Numbered from the stretch's first letter, positions 18,290 to 26,255 are shown. The stretch is 38,649 nucleotides of DNA from an uncultured Candidatus Melainabacteria bacterium (GCA_946186335.1 CAMHMW010000001.1:1-38649), one strand, 5' to 3'. A program made the numbers and translations. The notes: generated from the letters alone by a model not told the origin.

Positions 18290-18298
18290 ATTATAACA
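18290..18298 (-). promoter_or_regulatory. Extended -10 next to the ABC permease start
   Basis: Minus-strand TGT-TATAAT (18298-18290), a perfect extended -10, is followed by 6 nt of Ts and then the ATG. Transcription would start at about the A of the start codon. No clear -35. Confidence 0.55.
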
Positions 18299-18336
18299 TA
18301 CTATAAAATATTAGGTGTTTATTTAAAATTTTTCCA

Positions 18337-18345
18337 TGCTACAAT
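18337..18345 (+). promoter_or_regulatory. Extended -10 promoter of the metallopeptidase gene
   Basis: TGC-TACAAT with a poor -35 (TTTATT at 18318-18323). Predicted start near 18352. Confidence 0.5.
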
Positions 18346-18381
18346 AAATGTCATAAGAGAGATTTAAACAGGAGAGCTTAT

Positions 18382-20115
18382 ATGGAGACATTTGAATTTA
18401 ATTTGTCCATGGATGAACTTGAAAAAAGAACCCATAAGGATTATCTGATTACAAAGAAATTTTTAAAAGCGAATGCACCGGAATATCTGGCTCTGGCAGA
18501 GGGTGACAAAAAAGCCCTTAAACATCTTGTAAAAGCGGCAGCAATTCTTGAAAAAATTAATATGCAGATAGACTGTAAGCACAATCTTGCGGTAAAAGAA
18601 TTTTTGGAAAGTGAAGTTAAAAAAGGTAATAAGCAGGCAAAATTAACAAAGATTTTGTTTGATGCGCAAAAGGGCGTAAATGCAATAGATACAATGTCAA
18701 ACCATATACACCTGATTAAAGGAATTGATGAAAAACCGGGAAAAGGTGTATATCCGGAAGATTTGTCAAAAGAGGAATTTCATTCCGTTCTTCTGAGAAT
18801 GCTAAAAGACGGTAAAATTGATGAGGTAAAAGAAATTTTAACCGCCCGTTCTATGGTTGTTCGTGCTGCGGAAGATTTGGCAGGGATTGATTATATAGAT
18901 TATTTTGCCGAAGATTTTGCCAAAATGGCTGATGAGGTTGAAAAAGCGGCAGAAGTTTCCACAAACAAAGATTTTAACGAATATCTGTTATTGCAGGCAA
19001 AAGCACTAAGAACGGCAGATCCTATGCTTGATGCTTATGCCGATAAAAAATGGGCAACATTGCAGGATACTCCGCTGGAGTTTACAATTACCCGTGAAAA
19101 CTATGAAGACGAAATGACGGGTACAATTGTTGAAAATGAAGAATTGTCTGCACTTTTGGAAAAACACGGTATATCGCCCATTCCGAAAGATTTTCTCGGC
19201 GGCAGAGTCGGTATTGTTAATAAAAAAGGAACAGAAACCCTTTTAGCGATAAAAAAATATCTTCCGACACTTGCGGACAATATGCCTTTTGCGGATGAAT
19301 ATGAACAGACGATTTCATCAGAAGCAGATGCCGGTCAGACAATGGTTGATGTTGATATGGTGATGGCTTCGGGTGATGTCGGGGAATACCGAGGGGGAAT
19401 TACCCTTGCCGAAAATCTGCCCAATAACGATAAACTTTCTCTGACTATCGGCGGCGGAAGAAGAAATGTTTACCACAGACAAATACGTTTTGTAAGCGAT
19501 GAAAAGAAATTGCAGGAAAGATTGGATGCCATTTTAGATAAAGAACAGCACAAATATTATAACAACGAAGCCGATCACTGGTTTACCATCGGGCATGAGA
19601 ACGCTCATTCTCTAGGTCCAAACGGTGGCAGCGAAAAACTCGGCAGATTACGTAATATTATTGAAGAAAACAAGGCGGATATGGGTGCTTTGGCTTTTGT
19701 TGATTTGTTGACCCGTCTGGGAATGTATACCGAAGAACAAAGGTTACAGATAATTGTCACAACAATTGCAGACAACTTTCTGAAAACAAAACCGACTATG
19801 TCTCAGGCTCACAGAGTGAGAACCGTTATGCAGAATAAATATTTTGCGGACAGGGGCGGTTATGAGATTACAAAGGACGGTAAAATTCACGTAAATATTG
19901 AAAAAGTTGTACCGATAGCAAAAGAAATGTTATCCGAAATTATCAGAATACAGATTGATGGCGATTTTAACAAAGCAGAAAAATATGTCAGTGATAATTT
20001 TGTATGGACTGATAATATGGAACTTATCGGACAAAAAATCCAAAAAGTAAGCAAGGCTCTGAACGGAACTCTGGAAACAGAACTTGCAGACAAATTATTG
20101 GCAGGAGAAATATAA
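18382..20115 (+). CDS. M49-like (dipeptidyl-peptidase III-related) zinc hydrolase
   Basis: 577 residues. The C-terminal half has HENAH (His405, Glu406, His409) and, 19 residues on, EENKAD (Glu428/429), the zinc and catalytic motifs of the DPP III-like clan. The stretch LDAYADKKWATLQDTPLEFTI fits bacterial DPP III-like proteins, from memory. Classical DPP III has HEXXGH, one residue longer; here it is a plain HEXXH. The protein is also shorter than eukaryotic DPP III (about 700). No signal peptide, so cytoplasmic, perhaps trimming oligopeptides. AGGAG at 18370-18374 supports the ATG. Monocistronic with a strong terminator. Confidence 0.75.
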   Translation: METFEFNLSMDELEKRTHKDYLITKKFLKANAPEYLALAEGDKKALKHLVKAAAILEKINMQIDCKHNLAVKEFLESEVKKGNKQAKLTKILFDAQKGVNAIDTMSNHIHLIKGIDEKPGKGVYPEDLSKEEFHSVLLRMLKDGKIDEVKEILTARSMVVRAAEDLAGIDYIDYFAEDFAKMADEVEKAAEVSTNKDFNEYLLLQAKALRTADPMLDAYADKKWATLQDTPLEFTITRENYEDEMTGTIVENEELSALLEKHGISPIPKDFLGGRVGIVNKKGTETLLAIKKYLPTLADNMPFADEYEQTISSEADAGQTMVDVDMVMASGDVGEYRGGITLAENLPNNDKLSLTIGGGRRNVYHRQIRFVSDEKKLQERLDAILDKEQHKYYNNEADHWFTIGHENAHSLGPNGGSEKLGRLRNIIEENKADMGALAFVDLLTRLGMYTEEQRLQIIVTTIADNFLKTKPTMSQAHRVRTVMQNKYFADRGGYEITKDGKIHVNIEKVVPIAKEMLSEIIRIQIDGDFNKAEKYVSDNFVWTDNMELIGQKIQKVSKALNGTLETELADKLLAGEI

Positions 20116-20144
20116 CTATTCTAATCTTAATTTAGATAGTTTGG

Positions 20145-20179
20145 GTTGAAAGTTGCTTTCCGTAAACTTTCAACTTTTT
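20145..20179 (+). terminator. Intrinsic terminator
   Basis: GTTGAAAGTT (20145-20154) and AACTTTCAAC (20165-20174) form a perfect 10-bp stem with a 10-nt loop, followed by TTTTT. Confidence 0.88.
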
Positions 20180-20271
20180 ATTGCCTTTTGTAATGTAAAT
20201 AGGCAAATTTTTTATTTAAGATGTTTTTATTATATTACGTGTCGTGTGTATTATTGAAAGGCAGGTAAACA

Positions 20272-20565
20272 GTGGTAAATTCAGTAAATGTTCAGAATGC
20301 GGGATTCTATCCCGGTTGTACTCCCGTTATGATTGAAAATCATTCAAACCCCGAAGCGGAAACTTTCAGAGAAAAAGTTCTTGATGAAATTAAGACAAAG
20401 CAGGCTTATGTAAAAGTGGAATTTTTACAAAATACTCTTGAAAAATATAAAAATGAACTGACAAAGCCTCAGCAAAATGTATTAAATGCCGAACTGGACA
20501 ATGCACAAAGAGAACTTGCTCTGTTAAGACAGCAGTTAAATGCGAAATACGGTGTTGTAAATTAA
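20272..20565 (+). CDS. Small coiled-coil protein of unknown function
   Basis: 97 residues starting at GTG. AGGT at 20263-20266 and GAAAGG at 20256-20261 lie upstream. The N-terminal about 30 residues are uncharged and Pro/Asn-rich; the rest is a predicted coiled coil (EFLQNTLEKYKNELTK, LDNAQRELALLRQQLN). No signal peptide or membrane helix. I do not recognise the family. Confidence 0.65.
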   Translation: MVNSVNVQNAGFYPGCTPVMIENHSNPEAETFREKVLDEIKTKQAYVKVEFLQNTLEKYKNELTKPQQNVLNAELDNAQRELALLRQQLNAKYGVVN

Positions 20566-20572
20566 TATGTAA

Positions 20573-20591
20573 GTTGGGTTTTCAGCCCAAC
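20573..20591. terminator. Hairpin between convergent genes
   Basis: GTTGGG (20573-20578) pairs with CCCAAC (20586-20591) around a 7-nt loop. It lacks a U-tract on either strand, so termination would be inefficient or assisted by another factor. Confidence 0.45.
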
Positions 20592-20607
20592 ATGTAAATA
20601 ATTTGTC

Positions 20608-21402
20608 TCAGGCACCCTGTTTTGCGCATTCTTCTTTTTGATAAGCCCATGCCGAATGGTTATGTATGCTTTCGTAGGCTTCGCATTCTATTTCGAATTC
20701 ATTAACCAGCGGGTGATTTCTGAGTTTTACAACCACGTCACGCAAAACATCTTCAACAAATTTCGGATTTTCGTATGCACGTTCGGTTACATATTTTTCG
20801 TCCTGTCGTTTTAAAAGCGAATACAGTGAGCATGATGAACAACTTTCAACAAGTTCTATCAAATCCTCAAGCCATATTTGTTCAGCTTCATCATACGAAA
20901 CCTTAACGGAAATCAATGCTCTTTGGTTGTGTGCACCGTATTGTGCGATTTCTTTTGAACATGGACAAAGGGTTGTCACCGGAACCTTTACGCCAAGAAT
21001 AAATTTATAGTCGTGGTGGCTGATTTTGCCCTCAAAGGAGCAATCATAACTCATCGGGGCTGCCATTTTTGTTACCGGAGATTTTTTGTCGATGTAGTAT
21101 TTGAACTTGAATTTCAATTCTCCGCTTTTTGCGTTGAGTTTTTTTATAATTTTTTCAAGACAACCTTTGATGTCTGAACCTAAAAGGTTTTTTGAACTCC
21201 ATTCATTCAAAACTTCAACAAATCGGCTCATGTGAGTTCCCTTGTAGTTTCTGGGAAGCGAAACACAAACTCTTGCCTGAGCGGAAACCACCTGATCGGA
21301 GTTGTTTTTACGTTGTATAATAAGCGGAATATCAAAATTATTTATTCCGACCTTTTGAATATCTACATTTCTGTTATCCTGAGTGTTTTGTATATCTTTC
21401 AT
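20608..21402 (-). CDS. folE2: GTP cyclohydrolase FolE2 (GCYH-IB)
   Basis: 264 residues of the type IB GTP cyclohydrolase family, which converts GTP to 7,8-dihydroneopterin triphosphate, first step of folate (or queuosine) synthesis. The signature TTLCPCSKEIAQYGAHNQR holds the metal-binding Cys and neighbouring residues; VGINNFDIPLIIQ and the C-terminal NHSAWAYQ are also typical. Unlike FolE1 this enzyme can use metals other than zinc. The start (AAGGAAGAAT before ATG) lies inside the end of mazG with a 29-nt overlap, indicating translational coupling. Confidence 0.92.
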   Translation of the reverse strand: MKDIQNTQDNRNVDIQKVGINNFDIPLIIQRKNNSDQVVSAQARVCVSLPRNYKGTHMSRFVEVLNEWSSKNLLGSDIKGCLEKIIKKLNAKSGELKFKFKYYIDKKSPVTKMAAPMSYDCSFEGKISHHDYKFILGVKVPVTTLCPCSKEIAQYGAHNQRALISVKVSYDEAEQIWLEDLIELVESCSSCSLYSLLKRQDEKYVTERAYENPKFVEDVLRDVVVKLRNHPLVNEFEIECEAYESIHNHSAWAYQKEECAKQGA

Positions 21403-22174
21403 ATTCTTCCTTTATGGCAAGTTTTGCCTGTTTCCAGAGTTTGTCGTATTCCTCAAATGAGTATTCCGTCAGTGGTTTTGTTGCAAGTTCTTCCATTTTG
21501 CGAAATCTTTTTTCAAATTTTTTGTTTGCCTTTAAAAGTGCCTGTTCGGCATCAATTTTATTCCAGCGGGCAAGATTAACGGTTGCAAAAAGGATGTCTC
21601 CGAATTCATCCTCCATGTGGGTTTTGTCACCCTCATTTTTTGCCTGTTTAAATTCGTCAAATTCAGACATTATGCACTCATAAAGCGTATCTTCGCAGTC
21701 CCATTCAAAGCCTTGTTTGACCGCCCTTTTGGAAATTTTCTGTGCGGCAATTAGTGCGGCTTGTGAGCGGGAAAGTCCGTCCATAGCGGAAACTCTGTCG
21801 GTTTTTTCTTCGGCTTTTAATTTATCCCATTCTTTTTTAACATCGTCTGCCGTGTTTATTTTTGCAGTTCCGAAAACATGCGGATGGCGGTGAATGAGTT
21901 TTTCTTTTAATTCTTTCGCAACATCTTCAATATCAAAAGCGTTTTCTTCTTTTGCAATTTGCGAATGTAAAAGTACCTGCAAAAGTACGTCCCCCAGTTC
22001 TTCCCTGAGGTGTTTCATATCTTTATCATCAATAGCATCAACCGCTTCATAGGCTTCTTCGAGCATATTCGGTCTGAGTGTTTCGTGGGTCTGTTCTCTG
22101 TCCCAGGGACAACCGTCCGGAGCACGAAGTTTTGCTACCACTTCTATCAGTTCTTCCAGTTCTTTATATTTCAT
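21374..22174 (-). CDS. mazG: Nucleoside triphosphate pyrophosphohydrolase MazG
   Basis: 266 residues with two MazG domains. The first has LRAPDGCPWDREQT, EEAYE and REELGDVLLQ; the second has EFDEF and EDEFGDILF. The acidic residues in these helices bind Mg2+. MazG hydrolyses NTPs or dNTPs to NMP and PPi, as house-cleaning or ppGpp control in other bacteria. The ATG lacks a Shine-Dalgarno and is preceded by TGA-TAAAAT exactly 6 nt away, so translation may be leaderless. The 3' end overlaps folE2 by 29 nt. Confidence 0.9.
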   Translation of the reverse strand: MKYKELEELIEVVAKLRAPDGCPWDREQTHETLRPNMLEEAYEAVDAIDDKDMKHLREELGDVLLQVLLHSQIAKEENAFDIEDVAKELKEKLIHRHPHVFGTAKINTADDVKKEWDKLKAEEKTDRVSAMDGLSRSQAALIAAQKISKRAVKQGFEWDCEDTLYECIMSEFDEFKQAKNEGDKTHMEDEFGDILFATVNLARWNKIDAEQALLKANKKFEKRFRKMEELATKPLTEYSFEEYDKLWKQAKLAIKEEYERYTKHSG

Positions 22175-22180
22175 ATTTCT

Positions 22181-22189
22181 ATTTTATCA
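22181..22189 (-). promoter_or_regulatory. Extended -10 next to the mazG start
   Basis: Minus-strand TGA-TAAAAT, then 6 nt, then ATG. Predicted transcription start at or next to the start codon. Confidence 0.5.
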
Positions 22190-22205
22190 CAAATCATACA
22201 AAAGG

Positions 22206-22236
22206 TTGATTTATTATCAATACAGTATGATAGACT
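22206..22236 (+). promoter_or_regulatory. Possible promoter of the 177-aa gene
   Basis: TGA-TAGACT (22228-22236) is an extended -10-like box; TTGATT at 22206-22211 is 19 nt from the hexamer, longer than ideal. Divergent from the mazG promoter. Confidence 0.35.
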
Positions 22237-22278
22237 TAATGTGTGAATATTTATGAATAAGCAGAGAGGTTTAATTAT

Positions 22279-22812
22279 ATGTCAACGATTGAAAAAATTA
22301 CCCAGTTAAGCCACCGTATTTTTAATACGAGCGTAACAGAACAGAATGTTGCAAGAACATCAAATCCGTTTGCAGCATCAAATTTTCAGAAAAACATCTT
22401 AACGGAAGATGTTTTTGAATCAAGCAAGGGCAACCATGATGCAGGTAATATATCATTTACCGGCAGACTTAGTGCAGGCTCAAAGAGAATTTATTCAACA
22501 TTTGTAGGTTCGTTGGGTAACATCGGAAACAGAATATCAGAAGGTATCGAATCAGTTGTTGCATTTTGCGGCAAAGTAAGAGACAGCTTTGTTAATACAT
22601 GGAATAAAATTCAGGAACTCGGTAATAAAGAAGTAACATTAGACGGTACAATGGAAGTTTTGGGAAGAGATATTAAAACCTTCTTCCATGGCGGAAACAC
22701 AAGAGAAAAAGAAATTGCAAAAATGGCTGCTATGGATCCCCGTGGTGAAGTTGCACCGATGTTAACAGATGGTATCGCTGCTTTGGAAGCAGAATTTACA
22801 AAGGCAGCATAA
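22279..22812 (+). CDS. Unknown 177-aa protein
   Basis: The N-terminal about 80 residues are polar and low in predicted structure, with NPFAASNF near 27 and ISFTGR near 57. The rest is helical with a mild hydrophobic stretch (ESVVAFCGKV) and ends in Ala-rich helix. No signal peptide or known catalytic motif. AGAGG upstream supports the ATG. It is followed after 15 nt by another unknown gene; the two form an operon ending in a strong terminator. Confidence 0.65.
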   Translation: MSTIEKITQLSHRIFNTSVTEQNVARTSNPFAASNFQKNILTEDVFESSKGNHDAGNISFTGRLSAGSKRIYSTFVGSLGNIGNRISEGIESVVAFCGKVRDSFVNTWNKIQELGNKEVTLDGTMEVLGRDIKTFFHGGNTREKEIAKMAAMDPRGEVAPMLTDGIAALEAEFTKAA

Positions 22813-22827
22813 GGGAGGATTAAATAA

Positions 22828-23217
22828 ATGATGGATAGAACAACAATTAAGAACAGTAAGAATTTTACAAGAGTTGCTGATATTATTGAATCATTAACGA
22901 TTAATCCTAACCCTGATTCTGTTGGTGTTTTGGAGGAAATCGGCACAAATTCTTCAATTGATGAAGTAAGAGAATTAACATCAAAAGCACTTGTAAAAAG
23001 AAACGAACACGATTCATTATCGGTTGTAATAACAAATAAAGGTAAAGGTATTAATGATTTATCAACAGTTGTTGCAATGAGTACAATCAATGAACTCCTT
23101 TCACTTGAAAACAAAGAAGTTGCAATGGGAATTTTGGAAAATACAATTTCAGGTGAATTTGAAGAAGAAGTAAAAGAAAACGCACGTTCGGTAAAAGCCT
23201 TAATGGCATTGAGTTAA
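22828..23217 (+). CDS. Unknown all-helical 129-aa protein
   Basis: Acidic, predicted fully helical protein with a repeated pattern of roughly 40 residues (IIESLTINPNPDSVGVLEEI and MGILENTISGEFEEEV), reminiscent of HEAT-like repeats; this is impression only. GGGAGGA at 22813-22819 is 8 nt from the first of two adjacent Met codons. Second gene of a two-gene unit with the 177-aa gene, so the products probably act together. Confidence 0.65.
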   Translation: MMDRTTIKNSKNFTRVADIIESLTINPNPDSVGVLEEIGTNSSIDEVRELTSKALVKRNEHDSLSVVITNKGKGINDLSTVVAMSTINELLSLENKEVAMGILENTISGEFEEEVKENARSVKALMALS

Positions 23218-23246
23218 GTTTGGGTATTTGAGTATTATGATATATA

Positions 23247-23274
23247 AAAAAAGACTGCTGATGCAGTCTTTTTT
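23247..23274 (+). terminator. Intrinsic terminator
   Basis: AAGACTGC and GCAGTCTT form a perfect stem (23251-23258 with 23263-23270) around a 4-nt loop, flanked by A and T tracts that can act in both directions. Confidence 0.9.
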
Positions 23275-23315
23275 CTTATGAAAAATGAAAATAAAATTTA
23301 TCAATATTATTGCGA

Positions 23316-23672
23316 TTAAGCCTTTAATAAACTGTCAAATGTGAAAACCAAATCAACAACAGAGAGCCATCTTTTGTGCGGATATTTTTTCAGCAGGACA
23401 AAGACAACAAGTCCTAAAATTCCTTTAAGAAGTGAGATATATAAATCACGTTTCTTTTTATCAAGGAACTGATTAATCGTACCGACACCTTTTGCGGCAG
23501 CCTCAACGCTTTTGCTTAAACCTTCAAGATTTTTGCAAATCTGCGGTTTTAATTCGCTAACCTGAGAATTTATCTCACAAACAGTTCCGTCAGCCTGTTT
23601 TATCACAGAGATAACCTTGCCTGCCACAATTAATTCCGCTATAAATACTATTGTAAAAAATAAAGTCAGCAT
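23316..23672 (-). CDS. Small membrane protein, function unknown
   Basis: 118 residues: an N-terminal membrane helix (LTLFFTIVFIAELIVAGKVI), a helical middle of about 55 residues and a second hydrophobic segment (LLKGILGLVVFVLLK). The layout resembles the DUF948-like protein at 26597, but I see no clear sequence match. The ribosome site is weak (GGAAGA 11 nt upstream). An extended -10 (TGA-TACTAT, minus strand 23718-23710) lies upstream, divergent from murT. Confidence 0.6.
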   Translation of the reverse strand: MLTLFFTIVFIAELIVAGKVISVIKQADGTVCEINSQVSELKPQICKNLEGLSKSVEAAAKGVGTINQFLDKKKRDLYISLLKGILGLVVFVLLKKYPHKRWLSVVDLVFTFDSLLKA

Positions 23673-23752
23673 CTTTTATGTTTTCTTCCTATGTGTTATA
23701 TTAAATAGTATAGTATCATAAAAATTTTTTGAATAGGTCGAAAGTACTATTT

Positions 23753-25096
23753 ATGAAAAAATTAAGGTTTTATACGGCTTTGATAGCCGCACGCTTTATA
23801 TATCTTGCAATAAAATTGCTTAATAAATCTTCGGGAACTTCATTTGTGGGGATGAGTGTTCTTAAAATTTGTCCGGATTTTCTGACCTTTTGCAGAAAAT
23901 ATGTAAAATCAGGGCATGCCGTAAATGTGACGGGAACTAACGGAAAAACGACAACAGCAGGACTTTTGGCACACATTCTTGAAAAAGAGGGAAATATTTT
24001 GCACAACGTCAAAGGGGCAAATATGCTCACAGGTATTGCAAATGCTTTCGCTCTTAAAATAACTCCGTTTAAGAAATTTGAATATGCGGTTTTGGAGTCT
24101 GACGAGGCATATTTAACCAAACTTTATGACTATTTTAAGGCGGATAATCTTGTTGTTACAAATCTTTTCAGGGATCAACTGGACAGATACGGTGAACTCG
24201 CAACCACCGCCGGATTTATCCAAAATGCAATTGACAAAAACGAAAACTTATCACTGCTTTTGAATGCCGATGACCCGCTTGTTACAACATTTGGAAAAAA
24301 CAGGGGAAATGTAAAATATTTTGGTTTTGAAGAAGTTGAATTCTTTTCGGATAAGCAGGCATCCTCAAATGCCCCGACAGAGGTCTTTAATTGTACATGC
24401 AACCATCCGTTGCAATATGACAGGCAATTTTTTGCACAGGAGGGGCATTATCATTGTAAAAACTGCGGATATAAACGACCCGAACCTGATTATAAGGGTT
24501 ATGCAAAAATTTATTCCGATTATACAGAATTAAAAATATTTGAGGCTGAAAGCGGTAATACGTACGAATTTAAGGTAAATCTTGTCGGATTATATAATGC
24601 TTATAATGCCTTGGGTGCAATTTCGCAAGCCTTGAAGTTTGGAATAAAATACGATACAATAAAAGAAACAGTACTTTCATACAAATCAATATTTGGAAGA
24701 GCGGAAAGACGAGTTATTAAGGGTCATCCGACACTTATTCAGCTTATTAAAAATCCGACGGGTGCAAGCGAAGTTCTGAAAACCGTTGACCTCAGTTCAA
24801 ATATCCTTATAGCAATTAATGATAATTACGCTGACGGACGGGATATTTCGTGGCTTTGGGATAGTGATTTCGAACAACTGAGGGATGCACGAAAACTTGT
24901 TATAACGACGGGTATAAGAGCAAAGGACATGGCTTTAAGGCTGAAATACGCAGGTATTCCGCAAGAAAAGATTATTGTTGAAGAGGATATAAGACGGGCA
25001 ATAGAACTTGCTTCAAATGATGAGAATACGGAACAAAAAATAACAATTTTGCCGTCATATACAGCTCTTTTGGAAATAACAAAAATGAAATTTTAA
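23753..25096 (+). CDS. murT: Lipid II isoglutaminyl synthase subunit MurT
   Basis: 447-residue Mur-ligase-like protein. The ATP-binding loop is VTGTNGKTTTA (Lys65); a Cys4 zinc ribbon (CTCNHP...CKNCGY) is inserted in the middle domain, as in MurT; the C-terminal DUF1727 domain has NDNYADGRDISWLWD, the region that meets the GatD glutaminase. MurT-GatD amidates D-Glu of the lipid II stem peptide. No gatD is adjacent. The frame is open to a TTG at 23729, but the ATG at 23753 gives the usual MurT N-terminus. The ribosome site is weak. First gene of an operon with pdxJ. Confidence 0.88.
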   Translation: MKKLRFYTALIAARFIYLAIKLLNKSSGTSFVGMSVLKICPDFLTFCRKYVKSGHAVNVTGTNGKTTTAGLLAHILEKEGNILHNVKGANMLTGIANAFALKITPFKKFEYAVLESDEAYLTKLYDYFKADNLVVTNLFRDQLDRYGELATTAGFIQNAIDKNENLSLLLNADDPLVTTFGKNRGNVKYFGFEEVEFFSDKQASSNAPTEVFNCTCNHPLQYDRQFFAQEGHYHCKNCGYKRPEPDYKGYAKIYSDYTELKIFEAESGNTYEFKVNLVGLYNAYNALGAISQALKFGIKYDTIKETVLSYKSIFGRAERRVIKGHPTLIQLIKNPTGASEVLKTVDLSSNILIAINDNYADGRDISWLWDSDFEQLRDARKLVITTGIRAKDMALRLKYAGIPQEKIIVEEDIRRAIELASNDENTEQKITILPSYTALLEITKMKF

Positions 25097-25112
25097 TAAG
25101 AAAGGACAAAAA

Positions 25113-25832
25113 ATGCTTTTAGGTGTAAATATAGATCACGTAGCGACATTAAGAAATGCAAGGGGCGGATATGAACCCGATCCTCTTACTGCTGCAAAAA
25201 TATGTATCGAAAACGGTGCGGATTCAATAACTGCACATTTGCGTGAGGACAGGCGCCACATGAAAGATAACGATATAAAAGCACTTTCAAAGTTACTGAA
25301 AACCCGTTTAAATCTTGAAATGGCGGTTACAGACGAGATGCAGAAAATTGCACTTTCAATAAAACCGTATTCTGTTTGTCTTGTTCCCGAAAAAAGGGAA
25401 GAGATAACAACAGAAGGCGGGCTTGATGTTGCAGGACAACTGAAAAAGATTACCGAGTTTGTTACTCCGCTTTTGGATGCAGGAATTGTGGTCAGCCTGT
25501 TTATAGATCCGACTGATGAGCAGGTCAGAGCAGCGGCAAAAACAGGGGTTCAGTTTGTTGAACTTCATACGGGTGCATATTCAAATGCGTTCGGGCTGGA
25601 AGAAGAGGAAGAAGAAGAATTTATGAAATTAAATGAGGCTTCCCGTCTCGCTCATGCGCTCGGCTTGAAAGTTAACGCCGGTCACGGTCTGAATTACCAG
25701 AATGTTAAAAGATTACATCAGATTATAGATATTTATGAATTAAATATTGGACATACTATTGTTGCCCGTTCGGTATTTGTCGGAATCGGAGAAGCCGTAA
25801 AAGAAATGAAAAAACTTGTTTCAAAGGGATAA
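25113..25832 (+). CDS. pdxJ: Pyridoxine 5'-phosphate synthase PdxJ
   Basis: 239 residues, usual length. GVNIDHVATLRNARG at the N-terminus, ITAHLREDRRHM, VSLFIDPT, ELHTGAYSNAF and GHGLNYQN are family signatures of this TIM-barrel enzyme. It condenses 1-deoxyxylulose 5-phosphate with aminoacetone phosphate in vitamin B6 synthesis. AAAGGA upstream supports the ATG. It follows murT by 16 nt and precedes a zinc-ribbon gene by 5 nt, so the three are one operon. An EEEEEE run at about residue 165 is a minor local oddity. Confidence 0.95.
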   Translation: MLLGVNIDHVATLRNARGGYEPDPLTAAKICIENGADSITAHLREDRRHMKDNDIKALSKLLKTRLNLEMAVTDEMQKIALSIKPYSVCLVPEKREEITTEGGLDVAGQLKKITEFVTPLLDAGIVVSLFIDPTDEQVRAAAKTGVQFVELHTGAYSNAFGLEEEEEEEFMKLNEASRLAHALGLKVNAGHGLNYQNVKRLHQIIDIYELNIGHTIVARSVFVGIGEAVKEMKKLVSKG

Positions 25833-25837
25833 TTCTT

Positions 25838-26167
25838 ATGGAAAAATCGAAAGAAGAAATCGTAAAAGAGATGCAATTGGTTGCAGAGCAAATGGTTATT
25901 GACGATTTGGAAGAAAATCCCGATTTGGCAAACGAATATTTTGAGTGTGATTGCTGCGGAAAGAATAAATGTCTTGCAGGTTCAATTCAGTACGGGGAAT
26001 ACAGACTGTGTAATGACTGCGTATTGCTTGCTGAAACAGGATTTGCTCTGGGTAAATTTAATGATATTCAGGCATTGATGGATGCTATGGAAGATACCAG
26101 ACTCGAGGAGCTTTGCACCTTCATAAAAGAAGAAGAAAAACGTGCAGACAGGCAAAATTCAAACTAG
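25838..26167 (+). CDS. Small zinc-ribbon protein of unknown function
   Basis: 109 residues with ECDCCGKNKC and, about 25 residues on, CNDC, likely one zinc-ribbon site; the flanks are acidic helices. AAAGGGA inside the end of pdxJ supplies the ribosome site, so translation is probably coupled. No family recognised. A regulatory or assembly role for the operon is possible but not shown by sequence. Confidence 0.65.
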   Translation: MEKSKEEIVKEMQLVAEQMVIDDLEENPDLANEYFECDCCGKNKCLAGSIQYGEYRLCNDCVLLAETGFALGKFNDIQALMDAMEDTRLEELCTFIKEEEKRADRQNSN

Positions 26168-26189
26168 GCTTGCGTTTTGAGAAAACCTC

Positions 26190-26218
26190 TTGAAAACATT
26201 TGAAAAATATGTTAAGAT
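26190..26218 (+). promoter_or_regulatory. Strong promoter of the YtxH operon
   Basis: TTGAAA (26190-26195), 17 nt, TGT-TAAGAT (26210-26218). Predicted start near 26225. One of the best promoter matches in the window. Confidence 0.7.
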
Positions 26219-26255
26219 GTTCTAGAAATTTTGAAAGGAAACGAGGTTTACAACT

